Below, piece after piece: positions 17,303 to 25,076 of a stretch of DNA of 45,738 nt (positions are counted from its first letter, which is position 1; each line of letters begins with the position of its first letter). The notes under the pieces are model-generated. The model was not told the DNA's origin. It worked only from the letters and a program-made list of their open reading frames with translations, and did not search any database. Origin of the DNA: JAGORY01 sp964517585 (lineage in GTDB: Bacteria > Patescibacteriota > Gracilibacteria > Peribacterales > Peribacteraceae); assembly GCA_964517585.1 (NCBI GenBank), contig CAZFCB010000004.1, positions 1 through 45,738 of the forward strand, written 5' to 3'. The translations under genes and the position numbers were made by a program.

Positions 17303-20098
17303 TCACTGGTCAGTCGCGTTTACATTGAGAAATTCTTCTAATTTTTTTAGGTCTTTAATAGGTGGATGCCATCTCCCGATCGCCTGTTTTCTTTCCCAAT
17401 ATGCTCTCAGGACAGATCGAATAGCCGATTCGGAATAATATCCCTTTTCTATAAAATGGCCCGATTTAGTCCGACCTGTGATGCCTTGGGTTCCTTTCAT
17501 AAGATTTTTGAGACTGTTCCAACTCGTTCCACATACTTTCCCCCAAGTGACAAGAGACGCATGTCGTTCTTCATTGATAAGAATCCAGCCTTCTTCGTTA
17601 GCTGTAGGTAAATCTTGTAAAAATCTTGCGCATTTCTCACGGACAATACTTTCGGAAAATGCGGTTTGGATTCTATTAATACGATCCCGTACCTGAATGC
17701 CATTCACTCCCTTGAGTGCGCGTGAAATTGTCCTATCGCCAATTCCCAATTCTTCCGACCAGTTTCCGATTGGCCCGTATTTAATAGCAGAGGCTCCCTC
17801 TCCCTGATAATAGAAACCATCTGAAGTTAAGGTGGGCAATTCTTGGAAAAGAGGCTCACAGGCTTTTCTAACCTCCTTTTCGCTATAAAATCGTCCTTCC
17901 AAAACTTGTCCTCCCGAGACCTTGCCACTGATTCCGGTGAGCTTTGCTTCCTTAACGTAGATATCCATAGTTGACTGCGTCATCTCCCAAAGAACGGCCA
18001 AACGATTCAAGGTGGCGTATCGTTCTTCGTCCCCCTCTTCCGATTGCAAAATTATGAAGCCGTCACTATTCGCTTGGGGAAGATTTTCGAGTAAGGCAGC
18101 GCAAGCATTGCGCACGTCGGTTTCGGAATAAAATCCTCCTTCCCTAACTTGGCTGTTCCGGTCTTTTCCTGTGATGCCTTGCAAAGAACTAAATTTCCTT
18201 TTGAGTTGCGTTAGCCCGAGTTCGCGTTCCCAAACATCAGTAGTTGCAAAGCGCTGGCCCGAAATTAGGATGAAGCCATTTTCGTCAGCACGAGGAACGT
18301 CTTGCAATAAATCGCTACATGCAGCGCGTGCTGCTTTTTCGGAAAAGAATCCGTTCATTACCAGCCGACCTTTATTGTCCTTTCCGGAAATCCCTTGTTG
18401 ACCGCGCATTCGCTTAGAAACCGTAGATGAAGTGATAGAGAATTCTTCAGCCCATTTATTTTGTGACGCGTATCTTTCACCGTCTTTAATAATGAATCCC
18501 ATTTCATCAGCAGTGAGATAATCGTTGTGGAATTCTTCAGCATGCGGACGAATTACAGATTCTGGATAGAAGCCTTCCAAGCAAACCTGTCCCCAAGATG
18601 CTCTTCCACTTCTGCCTTTTCTGCCCTCCATTTTTTTTCTCAAAAATCCGTCTGGAATTCTAAAAAAATCACTCCAGGTGCTTAGGGTGGCAAAACGCTC
18701 AAGTGACCCATTAATTTCATCAGTGAAAAAGTTAGTGATATCTGCTTGGGGAAAGCCTGCCAACAAATCTGAACAGCATCTTTGAATTTGGGTCCAAGAA
18801 TAGAATCCTGCTTGAAGCAATACACGTGTAGAAATGCGTCCATCGATACCAGTTACTGATTTCAACCGTGTGCTTATGGATTGATCACCTGTGCCTATTT
18901 CCTTGGCCCACGCATAGATGGAACCATATTTTTCAGTCCCGAGAACAAAGAAGCCGCTTTCATCTGCCTGTGGCGCCTCAATCAGTAACAGTCGGCATGC
19001 CTCTCGAATTTGAGATTCCGCATATAAACCTTCGATCTGAACTCTTCCAGTTCGATCTCTTCCAGTTATTCCCTTTTGTCCATTTAAATTCGAGATGACT
19101 GTAGAATTGCTAATTCCAAGCTCTTTAGCCCAATTTGAAGTTGCTGCAAAACGTTCGATCCTACCATTAAAATCGGATAGAAAAAAGCCATCCTCTCCGA
19201 CATTTGGAACATCGACCAGTAAAGATGCACACTTTTCTCTTACAAAATTTTCATAGAAGACTTGGGCAACTGTGCCGTTTGAAAACCTACCCGTTTTTCC
19301 TGACGCCCCTTCCAATTTTCGTCTGAGGGTCGTGAGGCCAAGGCTCAGCTCTTCTGCCCACGCTGGTATTGTCCCAAATCTACTTCCTTCTTCAGTAAAA
19401 AATCCATCGTCTGATATGGCAGGCAATACCTCAAATAGTTTAGGACACTTTTCTCGAACGGTAGCCTCGCTGAAAAAATCCAAAATTTGACCACCTGGAA
19501 TTTTCCCCTTCATCCCTTGAGCATCGACTAACTTCTTTTTTATCGTGGGAGAACTGACTTTGAGATGCCGAGCCCATCCCACTACACTGCCATAGAATTT
19601 GTCGGATTGAATAAAAAATCCATCTGCATCTGCCTCTGGAAGGTCTCCTATCAAATCCGAACATGCATTACGAACAGTATCCTCAGGATAGAATCCTTGC
19701 TGCAAAATGTGTCCGATGGAGGTTCTGCCCGTGATTCCTGCGGATGATTCTAGTCGTTTGCTTAACGTTTGCTGTGACACTCCAAAAGCATTGGCCCAAG
19801 CTGCAATGGTGCCATATTGAATTTCGTTCATAGTAAAAAACCCATCACTATTTGCCCAAGGGTAATCCTGTAGAAAATCGGCACATACAGTGCGAACTTG
19901 CGATTCAGGAAAGAATGCCTCTTCGAGCACACGTCCAGTGATGGTCTTTCCGGTTATACCTCTTACTTCTTCGATTCTTCGTGCAATGGATTCCTTCGAA
20001 ATGCCGAGTTCTTTCCCCCATGTTGCTACGGTGGCATACCTCTCAAGTTCGTGGCTCTTCTCCATAATTAGGCGGGAGATAAATAAATCCTTTAGCAT
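17303..20098 (-). CDS. tandem HTH-like repeat protein; 3' part of a frameshifted helicase-repeat gene
   Basis: Eleven complete copies, plus the second half of a twelfth, of a ~72-81-residue repeat. Each copy runs: an Asp-Gly-Phe-Phe turn, a (R/K)(Y/F)(A/G)(S/T) strand, W(A/S)xELGISxxTIxRRL (shaped like a helix-turn-helix), GITGR, a (G)RVLExGFYSES segment, and VRxAC(S/A)xLLxDLPQA(D/N). The GF turns are near residues 86, 160, 232, 304, 382, 457, 534, 609, 680, 761 and 837. No known domain was recognised. The ATG at 20098 has no promoter or Shine-Dalgarno and lies inside the helicase reading frame. The true N-terminus is therefore probably the helicase; the in-frame repeat match begins near 20064. 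Confidence 0.75.
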   Translation of the reverse strand: MLKDLFISRLIMEKSHELERYATVATWGKELGISKESIARRIEEVRGITGKTITGRVLEEAFFPESQVRTVCADFLQDYPWANSDGFFTMNEIQYGTIAAWANAFGVSQQTLSKRLESSAGITGRTSIGHILQQGFYPEDTVRNACSDLIGDLPEADADGFFIQSDKFYGSVVGWARHLKVSSPTIKKKLVDAQGMKGKIPGGQILDFFSEATVREKCPKLFEVLPAISDDGFFTEEGSRFGTIPAWAEELSLGLTTLRRKLEGASGKTGRFSNGTVAQVFYENFVREKCASLLVDVPNVGEDGFFLSDFNGRIERFAATSNWAKELGISNSTVISNLNGQKGITGRDRTGRVQIEGLYAESQIREACRLLLIEAPQADESGFFVLGTEKYGSIYAWAKEIGTGDQSISTRLKSVTGIDGRISTRVLLQAGFYSWTQIQRCCSDLLAGFPQADITNFFTDEINGSLERFATLSTWSDFFRIPDGFLRKKMEGRKGRSGRASWGQVCLEGFYPESVIRPHAEEFHNDYLTADEMGFIIKDGERYASQNKWAEEFSITSSTVSKRMRGQQGISGKDNKGRLVMNGFFSEKAARAACSDLLQDVPRADENGFILISGQRFATTDVWERELGLTQLKRKFSSLQGITGKDRNSQVREGGFYSETDVRNACAALLENLPQANSDGFIILQSEEGDEERYATLNRLAVLWEMTQSTMDIYVKEAKLTGISGKVSGGQVLEGRFYSEKEVRKACEPLFQELPTLTSDGFYYQGEGASAIKYGPIGNWSEELGIGDRTISRALKGVNGIQVRDRINRIQTAFSESIVREKCARFLQDLPTANEEGWILINEERHASLVTWGKVCGTSWNSLKNLMKGTQGITGRTKSGHFIEKGYYSESAIRSVLRAYWERKQAIGRWHPPIKDLKKLEEFLNVNATDQ

Positions 20099-21548
20099 CT
20101 GCCTGTGGAAGTTGACTAGGCGTTGTGATCGATTGATACAGATTCAAATTATTGACCAGTGAGACGGCAATCGAGGGGCGCTTGTTTTCAATCCGCTGAA
20201 GTAATTCCATAACTTCTTCCAACCATGGTGCGCCGCCATCGATCGATGAGCCTCCTAATGGCCTACCCTCGGCGGCGTCATCCCATCCATCCAAAATATC
20301 CGGTAAGCAAAGGGGTCTGAATCTATTAGCCTTCGGAACAATCTGAGCGATCATTGAATAAGGCTTTGTGAATCCTCGCTGATGGAGAGGGCTTCCCTCC
20401 CGCACCCTTCGTAGCACGCGTCCGTGACGCTGCTCCAGTTTCGTGGGAGAAAGCGTCGGATATGCATCAATCAGAAACCTTGCAGCAGGTACATCAAGAC
20501 CTCGTCCACCCATTTCGCAAAGAACCAAGATATGGATTTCTCCGTTCTTGAAAGCAAGAACATCTTCCTCAAGTTGTGCTGAACTTGTCTCATCTCCAGT
20601 CCATCGTTCTATGCGTAAGCCCTCGTTCGCAAATTGCTCTCGCATTGTACTTGTTACCAGTTCAACCATCGGAGTGCTCGGAACATAGACCAGAGTCGGA
20701 AATTCATTCCTTCTATTTTTTTCGATCGCGGCCCGGTAAATATCAGGTATGGCCTTATGAATTTCTGCGTACTTTAGGGCAGCTTCCAATGTCTTCGGTT
20801 CGTAATCACCTGCACGAATCCGGATAGAATCCTGATCGATTTCTGATTCATACAAGAACCAGACAGGAGGAGTATTAATACCTCTTCGTATTCCTTCTTT
20901 TAAGGGCACACTGTGAATTTTAGGACCCCAAAGCTCGCTGATATCCCGACCGTCTCTCCAGCGCGGAGTGGCAGTAAAACCAACTCGGAGAGTTCCGCCC
21001 AGTTGCTCCACGACATTGCTTCGCTGTTCCGTTAAGTAATAGTCAGCCTCATCTCCGATGAGCAAATCAACTTTGTCGAGGGGAAGTAGCTTTTTTAAAG
21101 CCTTGCGATTTCTCTGAAGAGCCTGAACCGTAGCAAGCAACATAGGACGATCCAGCTTCTTTTCTCCCGCTCCCCATATGCCAATGTCATCAAGTCCTAA
21201 GGCCGAATACTGATCGCGCACGACAGTTTTCAATGCTCGTTCCGTAACAAGCGTTATATCTAATCTTTCGTCTGCTATTCCCAAGTCCTGCTTTGCATCC
21301 TGAGATGCGCCCATCAAATTTGCTTCAAGAACTGTCTTCCCTGCTCCACAGCAATGAACAATGGAAAACGCCCTCCTATGCGTTTCGTCTTGGAGCGCCA
21401 CCCCCATCTCCAACATGGCCTCTTGCTGATGTTCATCCAGCACCAATGCCTGTGACCGATCCTTAAAATGTGGCACGACTTCCATGCGCTGTTCGATATG
21501 ACGCGCAAATGAGCCTCTATAGCCTGGATGGGCTCTGTTAAGATCCAT
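20043..21548 (-). CDS. DEAD-box superfamily 2 helicase; 5' part of a frameshifted helicase-repeat gene
   Basis: ATP-dependent SF2 helicase/translocase. Motifs: LDEHQQEAMLEM (Q-like, about 38-48), GAGKT Walker A at 68-72, DEAD at 166-169, FTATPR (motif III-like, 191-196), LCEMGGRGLDVPAARF (motif V, about 341-356), QRHGRVLRR (motif VI, 371-379). The last residues, LPQADAKGFIYLPPNYGE, are the first half of the repeat that fills the next reading frame. The protein then ends at TGA (20043-20045) while the +1 frame continues the repeat with LERYATVATWGKELGIS. A promoter with -35 TTGACT lies upstream. Nucleic-acid remodelling, perhaps in defence, is inference. Confidence 0.85.
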   Translation of the reverse strand: MDLNRAHPGYRGSFARHIEQRMEVVPHFKDRSQALVLDEHQQEAMLEMGVALQDETHRRAFSIVHCCGAGKTVLEANLMGASQDAKQDLGIADERLDITLVTERALKTVVRDQYSALGLDDIGIWGAGEKKLDRPMLLATVQALQRNRKALKKLLPLDKVDLLIGDEADYYLTEQRSNVVEQLGGTLRVGFTATPRWRDGRDISELWGPKIHSVPLKEGIRRGINTPPVWFLYESEIDQDSIRIRAGDYEPKTLEAALKYAEIHKAIPDIYRAAIEKNRRNEFPTLVYVPSTPMVELVTSTMREQFANEGLRIERWTGDETSSAQLEEDVLAFKNGEIHILVLCEMGGRGLDVPAARFLIDAYPTLSPTKLEQRHGRVLRRVREGSPLHQRGFTKPYSMIAQIVPKANRFRPLCLPDILDGWDDAAEGRPLGGSSIDGGAPWLEEVMELLQRIENKRPSIAVSLVNNLNLYQSITTPSQLPQADAKGFIYLPPNYGEEPRT

Positions 21549-21554
21549 AAGTTA

Positions 21555-21583
21555 TAAATACACTATTTTTTGTTTTTAGTCAA
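21555..21583 (-). promoter_or_regulatory. promoter of the helicase gene
   Basis: -35 TTGACT (21578-21583), 17-nt spacer, -10 TATTTA (21555-21560), 6 nt before the ATG. No comparable promoter precedes the repeat reading frame at 20098. Confidence 0.5.
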
Positions 21584-21698
21584 ATATTGTTCCCTGAATC
21601 CGTCACTATTAAAAGTGTTCTACTTGATTATGCATATAGAAAATCTGCTGAGTCAGTTATTGAAAAATTACAAAGGCTCTAATTGAGCAATTAGCGCT

Positions 21699-22475
21699 TC
21701 ATGTAGGCGCCCAGCCCCTTTTCGGGGGGGCAGTATTTTCATCAGAATTTCCTTTGAACAGGATTTTTCTTTCGCTTTGCTTATTGTATTCATCAATAAG
21801 TGAGACCAAACAGGAAATTACTTTCTTCAAATATTCCCTTGATACTGTGGAATATAACAATGCCATGTGCTTAGGTGCAGTTGGACGAAGTTGGTCATGT
21901 AATTGAGAAGTAAGTCGCGACTGTCTCAGCATTCGAAATAAATCAGAACTAGTAATTGCCTCTAAATTTTCAATGAACTCAATACTCAAATAAGGTGAGT
22001 AAGAGAGAACTCTTTCTGTAGATTTAATAAATTCATCGAATTTTTCAGCAAAATGCACAAACCAATCCCGATGTGGAAAGACTCCTGCGTCTGAGTAAAA
22101 ATCGAGCAACAACATATCTGCGATTGCTGAATCTGTTGCAATTGCGTCTCTTAAATTATCCACAATAAAGCTCTGAATTGTCGTGGCACGACGCATGTTC
22201 CAAAACAAATATTGCAAATCCATTAAAGGGAAATGGAAGCTTACAAGTGCGGCTTTTTCCGCTCTTCTCCTTTTTAAGTCTTCAGAAAATTGGATTGTTT
22301 TATCTATTATTATCCAGAAAATAATTGCAGTTACGAAACCAGCTGCGATGTTACTAAAAAATCCCGACCAGAAGGAATTACTATCTTTTAGTTCAAAAGC
22401 AAAGAGGCCCGACAGTAATGTTAGAACTACGAGCCACAAAAATGCCTTATCTCTTAACAAGCTTTTCAATCCCAT
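21699..22475 (-). CDS. two-TM membrane protein of unknown function
   Basis: Family not recognised. Two transmembrane segments (about 10-27 and 37-57) at the N-terminus are followed by a charged, helical cytosolic part of about 200 residues. The tail ends in a short Pro/Gly stretch, and its DNA (about 21711-21728) can form a C4/G-run hairpin. The gene is AT-rich like its neighbours and is the first gene on the 3' side of tRNA-Asn. A TATAAT (22482-22487) ends 6 nt before the ATG. It is co-oriented with the helicase gene but separated from it by 150 bp and has its own -10 box. Confidence 0.6.
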   Translation of the reverse strand: MGLKSLLRDKAFLWLVVLTLLSGLFAFELKDSNSFWSGFFSNIAAGFVTAIIFWIIIDKTIQFSEDLKRRRAEKAALVSFHFPLMDLQYLFWNMRRATTIQSFIVDNLRDAIATDSAIADMLLLDFYSDAGVFPHRDWFVHFAEKFDEFIKSTERVLSYSPYLSIEFIENLEAITSSDLFRMLRQSRLTSQLHDQLRPTAPKHMALLYSTVSREYLKKVISCLVSLIDEYNKQSERKILFKGNSDENTAPPKRGWAPT

Positions 22476-22481
22476 ATTCCA

Positions 22482-22487
22482 ATTATA
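22482..22487 (-). promoter_or_regulatory. -10 box of the two-TM protein gene
   Basis: Perfect TATAAT 6 nt before the ATG; leaderless geometry. Confidence 0.5.
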
Positions 22488-22507
22488 TTCTTTTTAATAA
22501 GAAAAGT

Positions 22508-22582
22508 TGGCTCCCCCGACTGGATTCGAACCAGTAACCCCCTCGTTAACAGCGAGGTGCTCTACCGTTGAGCTACAGGGGA
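22508..22582 (-). tRNA. tRNA-Asn (GTT), CCA encoded
   Basis: Complete cloverleaf. The 7-bp acceptor stem is TCCCCTG with CGGGGGA. The D arm has GCTC/GAGC, the anticodon stem CCTCG/CGAGG encloses loop CTGTTAA (anticodon GTT), and the T arm is ACTGG-TTCGAAT-CCAGT. The 3' CCA is encoded (rc TGG at 22508-22510). An accessory block lies on the 3' side of the gene. Confidence 0.97.
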
Positions 22583-22587
22583 ACATT

Positions 22588-22620
22588 GCATGAGGGGCAA
22601 ACCTACGGTTTTCCCCTCAT
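22588..22620. other. long hairpin directly upstream of tRNA-Asn
   Basis: CATGAGGGG and CCCCTCATG pair perfectly. After one mismatch they are extended by AAACC/GGTTT around a 3-nt loop. It lies 6 nt before the tRNA 5' end and in the divergent region facing proS, so it could be part of the tRNA precursor or of a proS leader. Confidence 0.6.
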
Positions 22621-22650
22621 GGACACCCCTTTCCCTATATGGAGTCCTCC

Positions 22651-22690
22651 ACGAGCGGGGCCCGCAAGACCCGCTCGTTCGGACAGTTTT
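22651..22690 (+). other. GC-rich hairpin in the tRNA-Asn/proS divergent region
   Basis: A 9-bp stem, ACGAGCGGG (22651-22659) with CCCGCTCGT (22670-22678), is followed 8 nt later by a run of five T. It resembles an attenuator. A third, smaller stem GAGGAG/CTCCTC lies at 22706-22728. The T-box consensus was not seen. Confidence 0.4.
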
Positions 22691-22804
22691 TAGATGGGTA
22701 GCCATGAGGAGAAAGATCGGTACTCCTCTAATCGAGAAAAAGAACGTTTACACTCCACAAGTAAATGTAAGGAGAGCCCGCAAAGTATACGAACATTTCC
22801 CTGC

Positions 22805-22833
22805 TTACGGAAGGGCAGGTTTTTGGGTATGCT
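22805..22833 (+). promoter_or_regulatory. candidate proS promoter
   Basis: -35-like TTACGG (22805-22810), 17-nt spacer, -10 TATGCT (22828-22833), 7 nt before the ATG. If used, the hairpins further upstream would not be in the proS mRNA. Confidence 0.45.
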
Positions 22834-22840
22834 TTGCGTA

Positions 22841-24370
22841 ATGGCCAAACAATCTCTTACACCACGTGCGAATAATTTCCCTCAATGGTATCAAGACGCT
22901 ATAAGTCGCGCTCCTGACTTGTACGATGAATCCCCTGTTACGGGCTGCATTACGTTTGGACCGCTTTCTACAAAGCTGTGGAGTAATATCAGAAGTTTCA
23001 TGGACAAGCGTCTGAGGACATTCGGAGTGGAAAACCTGATGCTCCCTATGCTGATTCCACAGAAGTTCTTCGAACGTGAAAAAGAGCACGTGGAAGGTTT
23101 TGCGCCGGAATGTGCTGTCGTCACCGAAGCAGGTGGTGCAAAACTTCCTGAGCCTTACGCCATTCGTCCAACGTCTGAAACGCTCTTCGTAGATTGGTAT
23201 ACACGCTCTGGACGCGTCCAAAGTCACAGAGACCTCCCACTCCTTGTGAATCAATGGTGCTCCGTAATGCGCTGGGAGAAGCGCCCACGAGCATTTCTTC
23301 GAACAAGCGAATTTCACTGGCAGGAAGGTCACTGTCTTTTCCCTACAGAGAAATCGAATCGTGAGTTCGCATTGAAAATGCTCGATCTGTACGCAGTGGT
23401 TGCGGAAGAGCTTCTCGCAATTCCCGTGATCAGAGGTGAAAAGCCTGTGCATGAACGCTTTCCAGGTGGCCTTGCGACTTACTCTATCGAGGGATTGATG
23501 CAAGACGGCAAGGCACTGCAGATGGGAACGAGTCACGTACTTTCTCAGAATTTCCTCATGGATTCTGACGGCAAACCGATGGTGAGCTTCCTCGATGAAA
23601 ATGAGAAACTGACAGTCCCTCACTATCAGTCTTGGGGTGCATCCACACGTCTACTTGGTGCAGTCTTCATGACCCACGGTGATGATGACGGCATCGTTCT
23701 TCCTCCACGAGTTGCACCGGTACAGGTTGCAGTTCTTCCGGTTCCAGGAAAGGATGCTACCGAAAACGAGAAAGTTCTCAAGGCAGCCAGAGACCTCGCT
23801 GTTGCACTCAGTGGAAGTTCAACGTTGTATCCGATGCACGGACGTACGAATGGATTTGAAGAAACGTCTGGAGAGCTCACAGTCCGTATCGATTGTCGCG
23901 ATACTCGTCTCGGTGACAAAACGTTCCACCAGATTCATATGGGAACACCTATTCGTATTGAGATCGGCGCGCGCGATCTTGCCGAACAGTCATGCATGAT
24001 CAAAAGTCGCATTCGCTCCCGAGACGACGCTGTGAAAGCTCCATTGTCCAAAGCTCCTGAGATCGTGAAGAAGATGCTCGAAGAAGATCAGGCAACACTC
24101 TTTAACCGTGCAAAGAAGATGCGCACTGAACGCATTGTGGAAGCCATCAGCTATGATGAAGTGAAAGCCGCTCTGGAAGACGGTAAATGGGCGCTTATCC
24201 CATGGGATGGCACAAAAGAAACTGTCGCAAAGCTGAAGCAGGAAACCTCAGGTGGTACGTACCGCTGCTTTGCATTTGATGCGAAAGAAGATGCTTTAGG
24301 GCTCATTGATCCCGTATCTGGCAAGCCATCTGCGTTCGCGAAGAAGATTTACGTTGCCAAAGCCTACTAG
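22841..24370 (+). CDS. proS: proline--tRNA ligase, archaeal/eukaryotic type
   Basis: Class II aminoacyl-tRNA synthetase charging tRNA-Pro. The sequence shows IRPTSET (about residue 107) and motif 2 region RAFLRTSEFHWQEGH. Motif 3 region is GGLATYSIEGLMQDGKALQ. An anticodon-binding domain follows (APVQVAVLPVPG onward), and the C-terminal domain ends in KIYVAKAY. The WQEGH form, the absence of the editing insertion between motifs 2 and 3, and the C-terminal extension ending in AKAY mark the archaeal/eukaryotic ProRS, not the E. coli type. I chose the ATG at 22841 (509 aa): the family starts here with a short lead into FPQWYQD, and a -10 box lies 7 nt before it. Confidence 0.93.
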   Translation: MAKQSLTPRANNFPQWYQDAISRAPDLYDESPVTGCITFGPLSTKLWSNIRSFMDKRLRTFGVENLMLPMLIPQKFFEREKEHVEGFAPECAVVTEAGGAKLPEPYAIRPTSETLFVDWYTRSGRVQSHRDLPLLVNQWCSVMRWEKRPRAFLRTSEFHWQEGHCLFPTEKSNREFALKMLDLYAVVAEELLAIPVIRGEKPVHERFPGGLATYSIEGLMQDGKALQMGTSHVLSQNFLMDSDGKPMVSFLDENEKLTVPHYQSWGASTRLLGAVFMTHGDDDGIVLPPRVAPVQVAVLPVPGKDATENEKVLKAARDLAVALSGSSTLYPMHGRTNGFEETSGELTVRIDCRDTRLGDKTFHQIHMGTPIRIEIGARDLAEQSCMIKSRIRSRDDAVKAPLSKAPEIVKKMLEEDQATLFNRAKKMRTERIVEAISYDEVKAALEDGKWALIPWDGTKETVAKLKQETSGGTYRCFAFDAKEDALGLIDPVSGKPSAFAKKIYVAKAY

Positions 24371-24570
24371 TTCTCGATACGCCTTCGCTACGGCTCAGGC
24401 TACTCGAACTGACAAAGTTTTGTCGTAAAAAAACAAATTCTAAATCGAACTCCTTGATTGCGCCATCTCGAGAACAATCTCCCGAGGTTCTCGTTACGCT
24501 GCTAAATTTGATAAAGAATAAGTTCTTGTCACTTCGAGTAGCGTTGTTCGAGAATGCCTATCGAAAAGTG
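24371..24570. repeat. composite inverted repeat, copy 1
   Basis: The left arm 24371-24410 and right arm 24514-24570 have complementary ends (TTCTCGATACGC against GCGTATCGAGAA-like; GCTACTCGAA against TTCGAGTAGC). The left arm matches the left arm of copy 2 at 35 of 40 positions and the right arm matches at 51 of 57, by eye. The interior holds a CGAGAAC/GTTCTCG stem. The right arm overlaps the 3' end of the GIY-YIG gene. Confidence 0.8.
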
Positions 24571-24858
24571 TTTCTTGGCTAAACCTGGCAATAATTCGAG
24601 CTGATCGTTTATGATGGCCAGTTTTTTTGCGTGGCTCCATTTTTTGATCTGTTTTTCTGAACGAATCGCATCAACGACATATCGATACTCAGACGCATAG
24701 ACGAGCAGAACGGGTCTTCTTAAAAATGTGTAGCATGTTAGATTTCTTCCATTCTTATGCTCTTCCACCCTTCGATCCAAATTATTTGTGACGCCAGTAT
24801 AGAACGTTCCATCTTTGCAACGAAGAATGTAGACCCAGTACTGATGATTTTTTGCCAT
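24529..24858 (-). CDS. GIY-YIG nuclease family protein (YhbQ/UPF0213-like)
   Basis: Small single-domain GIY-YIG endonuclease-like protein, 109 aa from the internal ATG at 24858 (MAKNHQYWVYIL). The signature appears as YIL...YTG (WVYILRCKDGTFYTGVTNN) with the conserved Arg in LDRRVEEH. The longer start at 24912 would add 18 residues not usual for the family and would pass through the promoter. The last 13-14 residues are encoded by the right arm of the flanking repeat. Family members are thought to act on DNA structures. Its place between two copies of one composite repeat suggests a link with their spread, but that is inference. Confidence 0.85.
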   Translation of the reverse strand: MAKNHQYWVYILRCKDGTFYTGVTNNLDRRVEEHKNGRNLTCYTFLRRPVLLVYASEYRYVVDAIRSEKQIKKWSHAKKLAIINDQLELLPGLAKKHFSIGILEQRYSK

Positions 24859-24867
24859 AGGTGTATG

Positions 24868-24895
24868 ATTGTACACCTTAGAATTTATTATACAA
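24868..24895 (-). promoter_or_regulatory. promoter of the GIY-YIG gene
   Basis: -35 TTGTAT (24890-24895), 16-nt spacer, -10 TACAAT (24868-24873), 9 nt before the ATG. Confidence 0.55.
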
Positions 24896-24898
24896 TTG

Positions 24899-25033
24899 TT
24901 CTCGATATGCATTTGCTGCGGCTCAGGCTACACGAACTTGCAAATTTTATTATGGAGAGAAAATACTAAAATTAATAAGAATAAGTCTTTGTCACTTCGA
25001 GTAGCGTTCTTCGAGAACGCGTATCGAGAAGTG
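24899..25033. repeat. composite inverted repeat, copy 2
   Basis: Left arm 24899-24938 and right arm 24977-25033 are in the same orientation as copy 1 but with a shorter, unrelated middle (38 against about 103 nt). The copies bracket the GIY-YIG gene as direct repeats. Confidence 0.8.
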
Positions 25034-25062
25034 CTTATCTCGCGTCCCAAATGAAAGAACCA

Positions 25063-25068
25063 TACAAT
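25063..25068 (+). promoter_or_regulatory. candidate -10 box of queA
   Basis: TACAAT ending 8 nt before the ATG. Confidence 0.35.
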
Positions 25069-25076
25069 CAATCAGC

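Noticed and set aside
22694..22840. 49-residue extension of ProRS
   Set aside because: Charged, not family-like, lies in the hairpin-rich divergent region and crosses the candidate promoter.
22588..22840. T-box riboswitch for proS
   Set aside because: Hairpins exist but no T-box consensus or specifier-loop layout was seen.
24371..25033. CRISPR array
   Set aside because: Only two diverged copies of a composite inverted repeat with unequal spacing and a gene between them.
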